This document shows, in pieces, positions 23,173 through 32,538 of a stretch of 64,000 nucleotides of DNA; position 1 is the stretch's first letter; each line of letters starts with the position of its first letter. The notes under the pieces are model-generated. The model ran no database searches. It was not told the DNA's origin and saw nothing but the letters and a program-made list of their open reading frames with translations. Position numbers and translations under genes: made by a program. The DNA is from JAHFUS01 sp035689115 (GTDB taxonomy: Bacteria; Actinomycetota; Acidimicrobiia; Acidimicrobiales; GCA-2861595): contig DASSMA010000042.1 of assembly GCA_035689115.1 (NCBI GenBank), positions 54,675-118,674 of the forward strand, given 5' to 3'.

Positions 23173-23217
23173 ACCATCCCCGACCGGCGCCCGGACCTCG
23201 TCACCCCGGTCGAGTGA
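23173..23217 (-). promoter_or_regulatory. Palindrome-type promoter P8 for the 95-aa gene
   Basis: TCACCC-CGGTC-GAGTGA at 23201-23217. On the minus strand GATGGT (23178-23173) follows after 22 nt. The site is only 16 bp from the PAP2 start on the other side, too close to serve as a promoter there. Confidence 0.68.
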
Positions 23218-23233
23218 TCCTCCGGAGGCCCCG

Positions 23234-23815
23234 GTGAGCCGCCGGGCGGTGCCGGCCTCCGCCATCGCCGCCAAAGCCGCCTTCGTGGCCGGCGCGTGGG
23301 CCGCCCGCCGCCCGGTGGTGAGCCGAGCCGAGGAGGCGGTGTTCCACCGGGTGAACGACCTGCCGGCCGCCGCCTTCCCGGCCGTGTGGGCGGTGATGCA
23401 GTCCGGCAGCCTGGGCGGGGTGTTCGCCGTCGCCGGCACGGCGGCCGCCCTGGGCCGGCGGCCGCTGGCGCTGCGGCTGGCCGTCGCCGGAACGGCGGTG
23501 TGGGCGGCGGCCAAGGCCGCCAAGCCGTTCGTGCGGCGGGGCCGCCCGAGCACCGGCATCGAGCGCTACCGGGTGCTGGGCCGGCCGCAGACCGGCCTCG
23601 GCTACCCGTCCGGCCACGCCGCGGTGGCGGTCACCCTGGCGGCGGTGGCGGCACCCACGCTCGGCCGGCCGTGGCGGGCGCTGGCGTGGACGGCGGCGGG
23701 CGTCACCGGGGTCAGCCGGATCTACGTCGGCGCTCACTACCCCCTCGACGTGGCCGGCGGCTGGGCCCTCGGGTGGGCGGCCGGTTCGGTGGCCCGGCGG
23801 CTGGAAGGGGGCTGA
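23234..23815 (+). CDS. PAP2 superfamily phosphatase
   Basis: A 193-residue membrane phosphatase. The three PAP2 motifs are visible: KPFVRRGRP (KX6RP, about residues 97-105), PSGHA (about 125-129) and SRIYVGAHYPLDV (SRX5HX3D, about 157-169). Hydrophobic helices flank them. These enzymes remove phosphate from lipid carriers such as undecaprenyl diphosphate or phosphatidate. GTG 23234 has GGAGG nearby upstream. It ends about 30 bases before the stop of the giant propeller gene on the other strand. Confidence 0.9.
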   Translation: MSRRAVPASAIAAKAAFVAGAWAARRPVVSRAEEAVFHRVNDLPAAAFPAVWAVMQSGSLGGVFAVAGTAAALGRRPLALRLAVAGTAVWAAAKAAKPFVRRGRPSTGIERYRVLGRPQTGLGYPSGHAAVAVTLAAVAAPTLGRPWRALAWTAAGVTGVSRIYVGAHYPLDVAGGWALGWAAGSVARRLEGG

Positions 23816-23846
23816 CGGTTCGGGGACGGGCCGGCGGCAGCCGTCC

Positions 23847-26800
23847 TCAGCCGTCGATGGCCACGGTCGTGTCGGTGTAGGAGAACACCCACATCCCCTC
23901 CCCCACGGCCAGGGTCTGTGCCTGGCGGAACGCCGAGAGGTGGTACCCGCCGGCGCCGGCGTTCATGGTGGGATCCCAGCGCGCCGCGTAGTCGAAGCCG
24001 CTGACCCGCACCGCGGTGGTGGCCGAGGGGTTGCCCACCATGGCGGCGTGGAAAGGGCCCAGATGGACGCGGGCGTGGGCGGTGCCGGGACCGGCCAGGG
24101 TGACCAGGTGGGGGCAGGCGAACCAGGCGAAGTAGCCGTGGCCGGCTTCGACCGGCGCCGAGCCCGCCGCCTTCGAGTAGGTGGCCCCCGCACCGGCGTC
24201 GCTCCAGCCGTACAGCGCCGAACCGGCCCCGACCACGGTGCCCGCCGGGCCGCCCAGCAGCGAGTAGCCGGCCGGGTAGGCCACGCTGCCGGGGCCGGGC
24301 GCGGGGGCCGGCGGGCACCCGGCTGCCGGGGCGGCGGCGCCGGGGGGAACGGGGAAGCCGGGGGCGGCGCCCGTGGTGGTGGCGGCCACCGAGGCCGACG
24401 GCGGGCCGACCACGCCGGCGTCGTTGACCGCCGCCACCGCGAAGTGGTACGTGGTGCCGGGCTCCAGGCCCCCGACGCCGACCGACAGCGCCTCGCCGGT
24501 TCGGGCGGGGCCCAGCACGCAGCCGCGGCCCGACGGCCCACCGGCGCACACCGGGGCGGCGGCGGCGAAGGCGGCGGGGCCGTCGATGGGGGCCAGGGAG
24601 GCGCGCACCTCGTAGAGGCGGGCAGGGGGCCCGCCGACGTCGCCGTCGGTGGCGGGCGCCGCCGTGAAGCGCACCTCGGCACCGTGGTCGCCGGTGGCGT
24701 GCACGGACAGGCCGGTGACGGCGCCGGGGGTGCCCTGGTAGGCGAAGGTGGCGGCCGGGTCGGCACCGAGGCCGGCCGACGAGCCGGCCGCCGTGGTCAC
24801 CGTCACCGTCACCAGACCGGCCGCACGGGGAGGCGCTGTGGCGACCAGACGGGAGGGCGAAACCACCGTGATCGAAGTCGCCGGCGCGTCGCCGAAGGCC
24901 ACCGAGACCCTGCCGGTGAACCCCGAGCCGTCGATGCCCACTCGCGAGCCGCCGGCCACCGTGCCGGCGGACGGCGAAACGGCCCGCACCCTCGGGCCGG
25001 GGGTGTACACCTCGGCCGAGACGAGCGAGCCGTCGAAGTCGGCGTCGCCGTCGCCGCCGGCCACCAGCACCGACCCGCACCACGACGGGACCGCTCCGCC
25101 GGCCGGCGGGTGGCATGCCGGCGCATCCAGCACCGTGGCCGTGTGACTGCCACGCGCCCCTGCCATCGACCCCGTGGCCGTCCAGGCGCCCCTGCCGTTG
25201 TTGGCCGCCGGGTCGAAGATCCGAGCGGACGCCAGCGCAGGGACGGTGTCCACGTCGTCGACGGGTACGCCGCCGCCCGCCTCCAGCACGGTGCCGTCGG
25301 CGAGAAGGGTGGCTGTGTGGGCCATGGGGGACCCGTCCAGCGATGCCGTCGGCGTCCATGAGCCGCCGCCCGGGTCGTAGAGCCAGGCCGTCCCAGTCGG
25401 CACCAGCCCGAAGGCGTGGTTGGCCAGCCCGACAAAGGCGTGGAGCCCGCCGACCACCAGGATCCTCCCGTCGGCCAGGGTGGTCGCGGTGTGGAAGGCC
25501 CGCTCGCCGCCCGGGGGCAGTCCGGTCGCCGGGGTCCACACCCGCTCCTGCGGGTCGTAGCGCTCGGCCGACGACGCCGGGCGAATGCCGTAGCAGGAGG
25601 CGGGTGGGCATCTCACAATCCCACCGACCACCAGCACCGAACCGTCTCGCAGCACCGTGGCGGTGTGCCCGGCCCGGGCCACGCACGACCCCGGCGCCAC
25701 GTCGGCGCACCCGTCGAGCGAGCCGGTCCGCTGCCAGGACCCCTTCGCCGGCGCCGCCGGGTCGAAGTGGTAGACCTCGGCGCTCCCGTCGGCCAGGTAG
25801 CCGCCCTGCTGCCGCGCTCCCCCCACGGCGAGGACCGTCCCGTCGGGGAGCAGCGTGGCGGTGTGATCGAAGCGGGGCTGGCCCATGGGCGATGCGACCG
25901 CCCAGGTCGCGGTGGCGGGGTCGTAGACCTCGGCGGAGGCCTCGGCGTTGCCCGCCCCGTCGCCGATGCCGCCCGCCACCAGCACGCTGCCGTCGGGGAG
26001 CAGGGTGGCGGTGTGGCCCCAGCGGGGGACGCTGAGCGATCCGGTCCGCGACCACGTCCCGCTCGCCGGGTCGTAGAGGGCGGCCGCCGCGGTCGGCCCG
26101 TGGTCGTTCTCGTCGAAGCCTCCGGCCACCAGCACCTTGAAGCAGGTATTCGGTGGCGACGGCCCTCGGCACCGTGAGCCGTCGATGAGGGTGGCGGTGT
26201 GACGGGCGTGGCCGCTGGGCAAGGCTCCCGTCGGGATCCAGCCCTCGTCGGCGTACGTGAGGCGCCCGCCCGGAGTGGGGCCCGACGTCTGCCCCGCCCG
26301 GGTGACCGAGATGTCGACACTGCCCCGCCGCTGGGGGGGCGCCGTCACCACGATGGTGTCGTCGCTCACCTCGGCGGGGATGGCGTCCACGGCGCCGAAG
26401 TGCACGACCACGTGGTCGCCGAAGAACCCGGCGCCGGTGAGGGTCACGACCCCGCCGGCCACGGGCACGACGCCCGGCGCCACGCCGGTGAGCAGCGGCG
26501 GCGGCTGGGTGGCCCGGGCGTCGAACAGGTCCACCGACGAGAGCGCCCGACCGGCGAAGTCCGTCCCGCCCACGACCAACGCACGGCCGCCGGGCAGCGC
26601 CACCTCGGCCTGGTCGCGCCGGGCGGTGACGAGACTCCCCCACGACGACCAGATGCCGGCCCTTGGGTCGAACGCCTCAGTCGACGACGCCACCGCGCCC
26701 GATGGCTCGGGCGACCCGCCGGCGATGAGCACGCTGCCGTCGCTCAGCACCGCGGCGCTGTGCATGTCCCGGGCCTGAAGCAGCGAGGCGGCCACCCGCC

Positions 26801-29800
26801 ACCCTCCCGCCCCGGCGCCGGCCGCGGGGTCGTAGACCTCCACGTCGGTGAGGTCGGCGGGGGGCACCGTCTGGGTGCAGCAGCCACCGGCCAGCACCAC
26901 GCTGCCGTCCTCCAGCACGCTGGCGGTGTGCAGCGACCGCCCGACGGGCAGCGAGCCTTCCGCCCAGGTGTCCGTCGCCGGGTCGTACAACTCGTAGGTG
27001 TCGAGCCCGAAGCCGTGGTCGCCCCCGCCGCCCGCCACCAGCACCTTGCCGCACGCCTCCGGGCGACGGCCCTCGCCCGCGCACTTGGTGCCCGCCACCA
27101 GCGATGCGGTGTGGCCGGCGCGGGGCCCGTGCGGCGCGGCGGCGGGGATCCAGGCGCCGTGGTGGTCGTTGCCGGCCGGGTCGAACACCTCGGCCGACGC
27201 CAGCGCATCCGCCGTGCCGTCGGGGCCGGGGCCGCTGCCCCCCACCACCAGCACCCGTCCGTCGGCCAGCCTGGTGGCGGTGTGGCCGGAGCGGGCCTGG
27301 CGCATCGGGGCGGTACCGGCCCAGGTGCCGGAGGCCGGGTCGTAGATCTCGGCGCTGGCCATCGGCCCGCCGGCGTCGCTGCCGCCGGCCACCAGCACCC
27401 GCCCGTCGTCGAGCAGGGTGGCGCTGTGGTGGGCCCTGGCGCGGTCGGCGCTCGACACCAGGGAGCCGGCGGTGATCACCGTGTCCGGGACGCCGCTGCA
27501 ACCGTCGAAGCTGGTGGGAGTGGCCTCGAGGCAGTGGATGGCGACGGTGGCCGCCGCTGTAACCACGCTGAAGGTGCCGGGGAGGCTGAAGCGGTCGGTG
27601 GAGCCCACCTCGAGGCTGAAGGCGGCGACCGGCACGGTCAGCGTCGTCGAGACCCTGGTGGCGGCTGTCGGCGCCAGAGCGGCGGTGTCGCTCCAGTGGC
27701 CCGGGGTGGCCCCGCTGGGCGGGGTGTAGACCTCGGCGCTGTCGCGCACCGACGGGTGCGCCTCGGAGTCGGCCCCGTTCTCCCCCCCCACCACCAGCAC
27801 CTCTCCGCACCACGGCGGAGGCGTGGTCGTCGCCTGGCAGGCGGGGCCGTCCAGCACGGTGGCGGTGTGGGCGGTGCGGGCCTGGCCCATCGGGGCGGTG
27901 GGCACCCAGCCGCCGGCGATGTAGGTGAAGCGGCCGGCATCCGACTGCCCCGAGGCCACGGCGCCGTCCCCGCTGCCCACCACCACGGTGACCTCCACCG
28001 GGCCCAGCGTCCCCGCCGGGGCGGTGGCGGCCACGGCGGTGTCGCTCAGCACCCGGAAGCGGGCCTCGTCGCGCCCGAAGCGCACCGAGGTGACCGGCGC
28101 CACCCGGGAGAAGCCGCGGCCCGAAACGACCACCTCGGTGCCGCCCCAGGCCGGCCCGCCGGCCGGCGACAGCCCGCCCACCACCGGCGGGGGCTGCGGG
28201 GTGGCGGTGAGGTCGAAGCCCACCGGCCCCACGCTGCCGGTACCCACGCTGGCCACGACCTGGAAGGCCCCGGGGTGGGCGGCGGCCCGCAGCAGGGGGG
28301 CGCTTGCCCGGCCGTCGGCGCCGCTCGACACCGTGGCCACCTCGGGGGGCCCCGTCTCGAAGCCGCCGCCGGCTCCGGTGGCGGGGTCCGCCACCACGGT
28401 GAAGCTGACGGCCGCCGCCACCACCGGGGCGCCGTGGGCGTCCGTGACGGCCACCCGCAGCGGGGCGCCGAACAGCGTGCCCACCTCGGCCTGCTGGCGG
28501 TCGCCGCCGTCGGCGGGGATGGCCAGCGCGGCGGCGATCGAGGAGTCGTTGGTGAGATCGAAGACCGCATCGGGGAGCGACGCACCGGACACCGTGGCCG
28601 TCACGGTGTAGGTGCCGGCCACCCCGTTGGCGTCGAGCGGCGGGGCGGTGGCCACGCCGGTGGCGGCGTCGGTGGCCACGGTGGCCGCCCCGGCGAAGCT
28701 GGCGCCGGCGCCCCCGGCGGGGTGGACGGCGAAGGCGACCCGGACCGCCTCCGGGTTGTCGTGGGCGTCGGCCACGCGCACGGCCAATCGGGTGGGGAAG
28801 GCGGTGGTGACGCGGGTGTCCTGGGGGGAGGTGCCGGGCAGGCCGACGACGGTGGCGGGCGGCCCCGGCGTGTTGGTGAGCTCGAAGAAGGCGGCCTCGT
28901 AGCCGTCCGCCGCCGCCGTCACCCGGTAGGTCCCGGCAACGTCGTCGGCCGTGAGGGCGGGGGCGGTGGCGACGCCGTCGGCCCCGGTAAGGACGACGAC
29001 GGTTCCGCCGGCAGCCCCGAAGGCGCCGCCCGGCCCGCCGGCGGGGGTGCGGAAGGTCACGGCGACCCCGCCCACCGCCTCCCCGGAGGCGCCGCGGGCC
29101 ACGACCGACAGCGGGGTCGCGAAGCCGCTCTCCACCGCCGCCTCCTGGCGGGACGTGGCGGCACAGGTGGTCAGGGCGGCCGCCCCGCCGGCCCGCACCG
29201 CGAGGGTGTAGTGGATCCGCCCGTCGCTGCCCGCTGCCACCGCGCCCAGGTGGTCGAGACCGGGGACCTCGGTGGGCCGGGTGACCGTGGTCGTGGTGGC
29301 CGCCAGCCCGAGCTGGCCCCAGGTGTTGTCGCCCCAGGCGAACAGCTTCCCGCCCTGGAGGACCAGGCTGTAACCGCCTCCGGCGGCGATGGCGCCGGCG
29401 CCGTCGAGACCCGGCACCTGGGCCGGCGCCCTGTCGGGGCTGAACTGGTCTCGCCCGAACACCCACACCCGGCCCGAGCTGTCGAGGGCCACGGTATGGA
29501 CGACGCCCGCCGCCACGGCGACCACGCGCACGCCCGCCAGGCCCCGCACCGCCACCGGCTCGTCGATGGCGAGGGTGGCGCCGCCGCCGTCCACCTGCCC
29601 GAACAGGTTCTCGCCCCATCCCCACACGGTGCCGTCGTCGAGCACCGCCAGGCTGTGGAAGCCCCGGGCCGCCACGGCCACGGCCCGGCCCCCCAGGTCG
29701 ACGGCGCCTGGCCGGTACCTGGTCCCCGTGCCGGCGTTGCCGAGTTGGCCCTGGTCGTCGGAGCCCCACGCCCACACCGCGCCGTTGGCGTCCACGGCCA

Positions 29801-31553
29801 GTGCGTGGCGGGCGCCGGCGGCGATGGCCTGCACAGCGGCCAGCCCCTGCACCCGCACCGGCACCGGGTTGACGACGGCGGCGGTGGCGGCGGTGGCGTC
29901 GTTGCCCATCTCGCCCTCGCCGCCCTTGCCCCACGCCCACACCGAGCCGTCACTGCTCATGACCGCCAGGCTGAAGTGCTCGCCGGCGGCGATCGCCTTT
30001 GCCGGCCCGAGGCCCGCCACCCTGGTGACCGGGTGGGTCGAGCCGAGCGTCACCGACCCGGTGGCGGTGGGCGTGGCGGCGGCCGACAGAGTGGCGCTGG
30101 TGGCGCCGTCGACGGCCACGATCGTGGTGGCCGGGGCGATGCCGCCCCCGGTGACGCTACGCCCGATGTCGGTGGCGGCGAAGGCGCCCGACGGAGAGGC
30201 CAGGACGGCGGAGCCGTAGGTGGCCTCCGCGTCGGCCACCGTGCGTCCCGGCGAGGTGACGGAGAGGTCCCGGGCGCCGAGAGTCACCGCCGGCGAGGAC
30301 GTGGCCGTGCCGCCGGCCGACAGGACCACGAGGTCGGCGGCGATGGCCTGGGCCACGGTGGCGCCCGAGGCGATGCCGTCGCCGCTGACCGGGCGCCCGA
30401 CGTCGTCGGCCCGCACCGGGCCGACGCGGAATGCCACCCCGGTGCCATTGGCGAACGCCGGCTGCGACAGGACCGCGGTGGAGCCGTCACGCACCTCGGC
30501 GATGGATGTGGCGCTGTAGATCCCGGCGCCGCTCACCACCGCGCCCACGTCGTCGGCGCTGAAGTGGGCGCTGGTCGACGACAAGGTGGTGCCGTCGACC
30601 ACACCGTCGGTGAAGGTGGCGGTGCTCAGCCAGAACTGGACCGACGAGGCGGCGTAGGGGGCCGGCGCCGACAGCACCACGGTGGCGGGGTCCGGGACCG
30701 ACACCACGGTCGTACCTTCGGCGACGCCCGAGGCGACGACGTACTTGCCGACGTCGGCGGCGGAGAAGTTGGCGCTGGCCGAGCGGAAGGAGGAGGTGGT
30801 GTCCTCGACGCCGTCGGTGAAGACCCGCACCGGGGCGAGACGCAGCGACACGTCGTCGGCCCGGATGGCGCCGAAGAGACTGCGCTCGGCCAGGTGGACG
30901 TCGAGCTGGACGGGACCGAGCTGGACCGGGGCCGGCGTGGCCGGGGCGGGGGTCGACATGGTGACGGTGCCGGCGTCGACCACGGCGGCGACGGTGGCGC
31001 CGGGCGCCATGCCGGGCCCGGCCAGCGGCCGGCCCACGTCGGCGGCGGAGAACGTGGCGCTGGCCGAGCGGAGCTGCGTCGAGCCGGGCGTGCGCACCAC
31101 GTCGGCGATCGTGCGCTGGCGCTGGGTGGTGGTGCCGTCGCCCAACTCGCCGAAGGCGTTGTCCCCCCAAGCCCACACTGAGCCGTCGGCGGTGAGGGCC
31201 AGGCCGTGGTCGGTGCCGGCCGCCAGCTGGGTGACCCCCGCCCCCATGCCCAGGTCGGCGACCTCGCCGGGCGCGTCGCGGTAGGGCGTCTGGCCGGCGG
31301 CGAGCGGGGCCGGCTCGCCCAGCTGGCCCGCCGTGTCGGCCCCCCACGAGAGCGCCGCCCCCAGCGCCGAGGCGCTGCACTCCAGGCCGGCGCCGGCCGA
31401 GCCGGGAGCCACGCCCACCACGGAGACCAGCACGGCCAGCACGGCCGTGAGGCGCCCACCGGGCCCGGCCCGGCGCGCCGAGGCCCGGCGCCCGCTCCTG
31501 CCGGGTGCCGGGATCGGCGCCACCGAAGTCCCCCGCCGGGGAACGGGTGTCAC
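23847..31553 (-). CDS. Giant secreted RCC1/Kelch/Ig-like surface protein, 2568 aa
   Basis: A basic N-terminus is followed by a signal segment (about 34-56). Then come: RCC1-type blades (WAWGDN, GQLG) near 65-135; about five copies of a 40-60-residue module with FSAADVG(R/K) and a TVxLSxPA end (about 155-500); an RCC1 block (about 515-790); three Big-1-like Ig domains (about 795-1120); IPT/TIG; Kelch repeats with the phrase HTATxLxDGRVLVxGG (about 1215-1670); IPT; Kelch (about 1775-2170); IPT; fibronectin III (about 2275-2400); and a C-terminal beta domain. It is probably exported and surface-associated; no sortase motif or C-terminal TM is seen. GTG 31553 is the longest start, and GTG 31523 is possible. 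Binding partner unknown. Confidence 0.85.
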   Translation of the reverse strand: MTPVPRRGTSVAPIPAPGRSGRRASARRAGPGGRLTAVLAVLVSVVGVAPGSAGAGLECSASALGAALSWGADTAGQLGEPAPLAAGQTPYRDAPGEVADLGMGAGVTQLAAGTDHGLALTADGSVWAWGDNAFGELGDGTTTQRQRTIADVVRTPGSTQLRSASATFSAADVGRPLAGPGMAPGATVAAVVDAGTVTMSTPAPATPAPVQLGPVQLDVHLAERSLFGAIRADDVSLRLAPVRVFTDGVEDTTSSFRSASANFSAADVGKYVVASGVAEGTTVVSVPDPATVVLSAPAPYAASSVQFWLSTATFTDGVVDGTTLSSTSAHFSADDVGAVVSGAGIYSATSIAEVRDGSTAVLSQPAFANGTGVAFRVGPVRADDVGRPVSGDGIASGATVAQAIAADLVVLSAGGTATSSPAVTLGARDLSVTSPGRTVADAEATYGSAVLASPSGAFAATDIGRSVTGGGIAPATTIVAVDGATSATLSAAATPTATGSVTLGSTHPVTRVAGLGPAKAIAAGEHFSLAVMSSDGSVWAWGKGGEGEMGNDATAATAAVVNPVPVRVQGLAAVQAIAAGARHALAVDANGAVWAWGSDDQGQLGNAGTGTRYRPGAVDLGGRAVAVAARGFHSLAVLDDGTVWGWGENLFGQVDGGGATLAIDEPVAVRGLAGVRVVAVAAGVVHTVALDSSGRVWVFGRDQFSPDRAPAQVPGLDGAGAIAAGGGYSLVLQGGKLFAWGDNTWGQLGLAATTTTVTRPTEVPGLDHLGAVAAGSDGRIHYTLAVRAGGAAALTTCAATSRQEAAVESGFATPLSVVARGASGEAVGGVAVTFRTPAGGPGGAFGAAGGTVVVLTGADGVATAPALTADDVAGTYRVTAAADGYEAAFFELTNTPGPPATVVGLPGTSPQDTRVTTAFPTRLAVRVADAHDNPEAVRVAFAVHPAGGAGASFAGAATVATDAATGVATAPPLDANGVAGTYTVTATVSGASLPDAVFDLTNDSSIAAALAIPADGGDRQQAEVGTLFGAPLRVAVTDAHGAPVVAAAVSFTVVADPATGAGGGFETGPPEVATVSSGADGRASAPLLRAAAHPGAFQVVASVGTGSVGPVGFDLTATPQPPPVVGGLSPAGGPAWGGTEVVVSGRGFSRVAPVTSVRFGRDEARFRVLSDTAVAATAPAGTLGPVEVTVVVGSGDGAVASGQSDAGRFTYIAGGWVPTAPMGQARTAHTATVLDGPACQATTTPPPWCGEVLVVGGENGADSEAHPSVRDSAEVYTPPSGATPGHWSDTAALAPTAATRVSTTLTVPVAAFSLEVGSTDRFSLPGTFSVVTAAATVAIHCLEATPTSFDGCSGVPDTVITAGSLVSSADRARAHHSATLLDDGRVLVAGGSDAGGPMASAEIYDPASGTWAGTAPMRQARSGHTATRLADGRVLVVGGSGPGPDGTADALASAEVFDPAGNDHHGAWIPAAAPHGPRAGHTASLVAGTKCAGEGRRPEACGKVLVAGGGGDHGFGLDTYELYDPATDTWAEGSLPVGRSLHTASVLEDGSVVLAGGCCTQTVPPADLTDVEVYDPAAGAGAGGWRVAASLLQARDMHSAAVLSDGSVLIAGGSPEPSGAVASSTEAFDPRAGIWSSWGSLVTARRDQAEVALPGGRALVVGGTDFAGRALSSVDLFDARATQPPPLLTGVAPGVVPVAGGVVTLTGAGFFGDHVVVHFGAVDAIPAEVSDDTIVVTAPPQRRGSVDISVTRAGQTSGPTPGGRLTYADEGWIPTGALPSGHARHTATLIDGSRCRGPSPPNTCFKVLVAGGFDENDHGPTAAAALYDPASGTWSRTGSLSVPRWGHTATLLPDGSVLVAGGIGDGAGNAEASAEVYDPATATWAVASPMGQPRFDHTATLLPDGTVLAVGGARQQGGYLADGSAEVYHFDPAAPAKGSWQRTGSLDGCADVAPGSCVARAGHTATVLRDGSVLVVGGIVRCPPASCYGIRPASSAERYDPQERVWTPATGLPPGGERAFHTATTLADGRILVVGGLHAFVGLANHAFGLVPTGTAWLYDPGGGSWTPTASLDGSPMAHTATLLADGTVLEAGGGVPVDDVDTVPALASARIFDPAANNGRGAWTATGSMAGARGSHTATVLDAPACHPPAGGAVPSWCGSVLVAGGDGDADFDGSLVSAEVYTPGPRVRAVSPSAGTVAGGSRVGIDGSGFTGRVSVAFGDAPATSITVVSPSRLVATAPPRAAGLVTVTVTTAAGSSAGLGADPAATFAYQGTPGAVTGLSVHATGDHGAEVRFTAAPATDGDVGGPPARLYEVRASLAPIDGPAAFAAAAPVCAGGPSGRGCVLGPARTGEALSVGVGGLEPGTTYHFAVAAVNDAGVVGPPSASVAATTTGAAPGFPVPPGAAAPAAGCPPAPAPGPGSVAYPAGYSLLGGPAGTVVGAGSALYGWSDAGAGATYSKAAGSAPVEAGHGYFAWFACPHLVTLAGPGTAHARVHLGPFHAAMVGNPSATTAVRVSGFDYAARWDPTMNAGAGGYHLSAFRQAQTLAVGEGMWVFSYTDTTVAIDG

Positions 31554-31704
31554 GGTCTCGTTCGTCGCATTGTTGCGCCACGCCTCATTGCTGCCTCGAC
31601 GGCCCCGCGAACGGGCGGACCCGTATGCTCACGCACCCGCCGTGGAGGCGCTCGCCCCGGCGAGGGGTCTGCGCCTCCAAGGCGGTGCCAACCAGAACCT
31701 GTCG

Positions 31705-32253
31705 TCAGGCCGCCGAGAACGACATCTGGGGAGCTGACTGGATCGTGCCGATCTGTCCCTGGAAGCAGATCACGTTCTTGCCCACCGCCGGGGTGAAGGT
31801 GTTCGAGGTGAACGGCCCCCAGCTGAGGCCGTTGGCCACCACGATGGCGCCGCTGATGTCGGTGCCGCCGTTCCCCATGCAATCGGTCCCGGAGTGCGTC
31901 TGGTCGTTCCAGTAGCCGGCAGCGTTGGCGTCCGCCCACTTGATGTGGTACGTGTCGCCCTTGATGAGGTTGTCGAGGGCGTTGTTGTCGGGGCACACGT
32001 ACTTGCCACCGGACACCGTGACGGTTGTCACCCCCGTGCCGGCGGACAGGACGGTCGGGGTGCCGTTGGTCGGGCAGTACACCATGCCGGCGCCGTTCAT
32101 CGAATAGCCGGTGACCGTGCCGGAGCCGGACCCGTTGGCGCTCAGGTTGATGAAGCCCCGGTAGTCGGTGCAGGCGAACGCCGCACTGGTGAGGGCGACC
32201 AGCGCCGCCACGCCGGCGGCAGCCAGGACGAGGGTTCTTCGTGTGTTCGGCAA
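31705..32253 (-). CDS. Secreted hypothetical protein with AFAC motif, 182 aa
   Basis: A 182-residue exported protein. The signal peptide (about residues 5-27, TLVLAAAGVAALVALTSAAFA) ends just before CTDYRGFINL. The mature part is Ser/Thr/Gly/Asn-rich with six cysteines, including pairs around YCPTNGT, YVCPDN, DCMGN and VICFQG, likely disulfides. The TTG at 32253 is preferred because AGGGA lies six bases upstream and it leaves a normal signal peptide; an upstream start would add 23 residues. The promoter is the GGGGGATGTTCC box at 32395. The A-x-A-C ending resembles the secreted proteins at 32539 and 46957. Confidence 0.78.
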   Translation of the reverse strand: MPNTRRTLVLAAAGVAALVALTSAAFACTDYRGFINLSANGSGSGTVTGYSMNGAGMVYCPTNGTPTVLSAGTGVTTVTVSGGKYVCPDNNALDNLIKGDTYHIKWADANAAGYWNDQTHSGTDCMGNGGTDISGAIVVANGLSWGPFTSNTFTPAVGKNVICFQGQIGTIQSAPQMSFSAA

Positions 32254-32371
32254 GTTGCTTCCCTTCGCTCGGAGGTCTTGTCGGTTACGGAGGGATTCCG
32301 ACCAGGCGGAGACGACAACCACGATCGTGTTCGCGCCTCCCGCCCCACCAGGTCTTCAAAGCCCGGTGGCG

Positions 32372-32406
32372 ACCATAGCGACGCACCTACCGCGGGAACA
32401 TCCCCC
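32372..32406 (-). promoter_or_regulatory. GGGGGATGTTCC-box promoter (copy 1)
   Basis: On the minus strand GGGGGATGTTCC (32406-32395), 17 nt, then TATGGT (32377-32372). The upstream flank GCCGACA matches copy 3. It gives a leader of about 110 nt to the TTG at 32253. Confidence 0.62.
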
Positions 32407-32497
32407 TGTCGGCTCGTTTTTCCAGGGCATCGCAGTCCGCCTGCCCGCCTGCGTCCGCCACGACAGCGGCGCCTCTGGGCCGGGAAAGGGTCCAACG

Positions 32498-32531
32498 GGG
32501 GGATGTTCCGTCGACGGCGGCACGGTACGTT
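32498..32531 (+). promoter_or_regulatory. GGGGGATGTTCC-box promoter (copy 2)
   Basis: GGGGGATGTTCC at 32498-32509, 16 nt, then TACGTT at 32526-32531. The ATG at 32539 is seven bases beyond, so the transcript is probably leaderless. It faces away from copy 1 across about 90 bp. Confidence 0.65.
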
Positions 32532-32538
32532 CCCCCCG

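Noticed and set aside
25000..27500. Regularly spaced repeated DNA that could suggest a CRISPR-like array
   Set aside because: The repeats are Kelch coding phrases (HTATLLADG, VLVAGG) in one open frame, with unequal spacing and diverged copies.
26199..31181. 1660-codon plus-strand frame opposite the RCC1/Kelch gene
   Set aside because: Mirror of a GC-rich coding frame; no domains, and the minus strand has RCC1, Kelch and Ig domains throughout.
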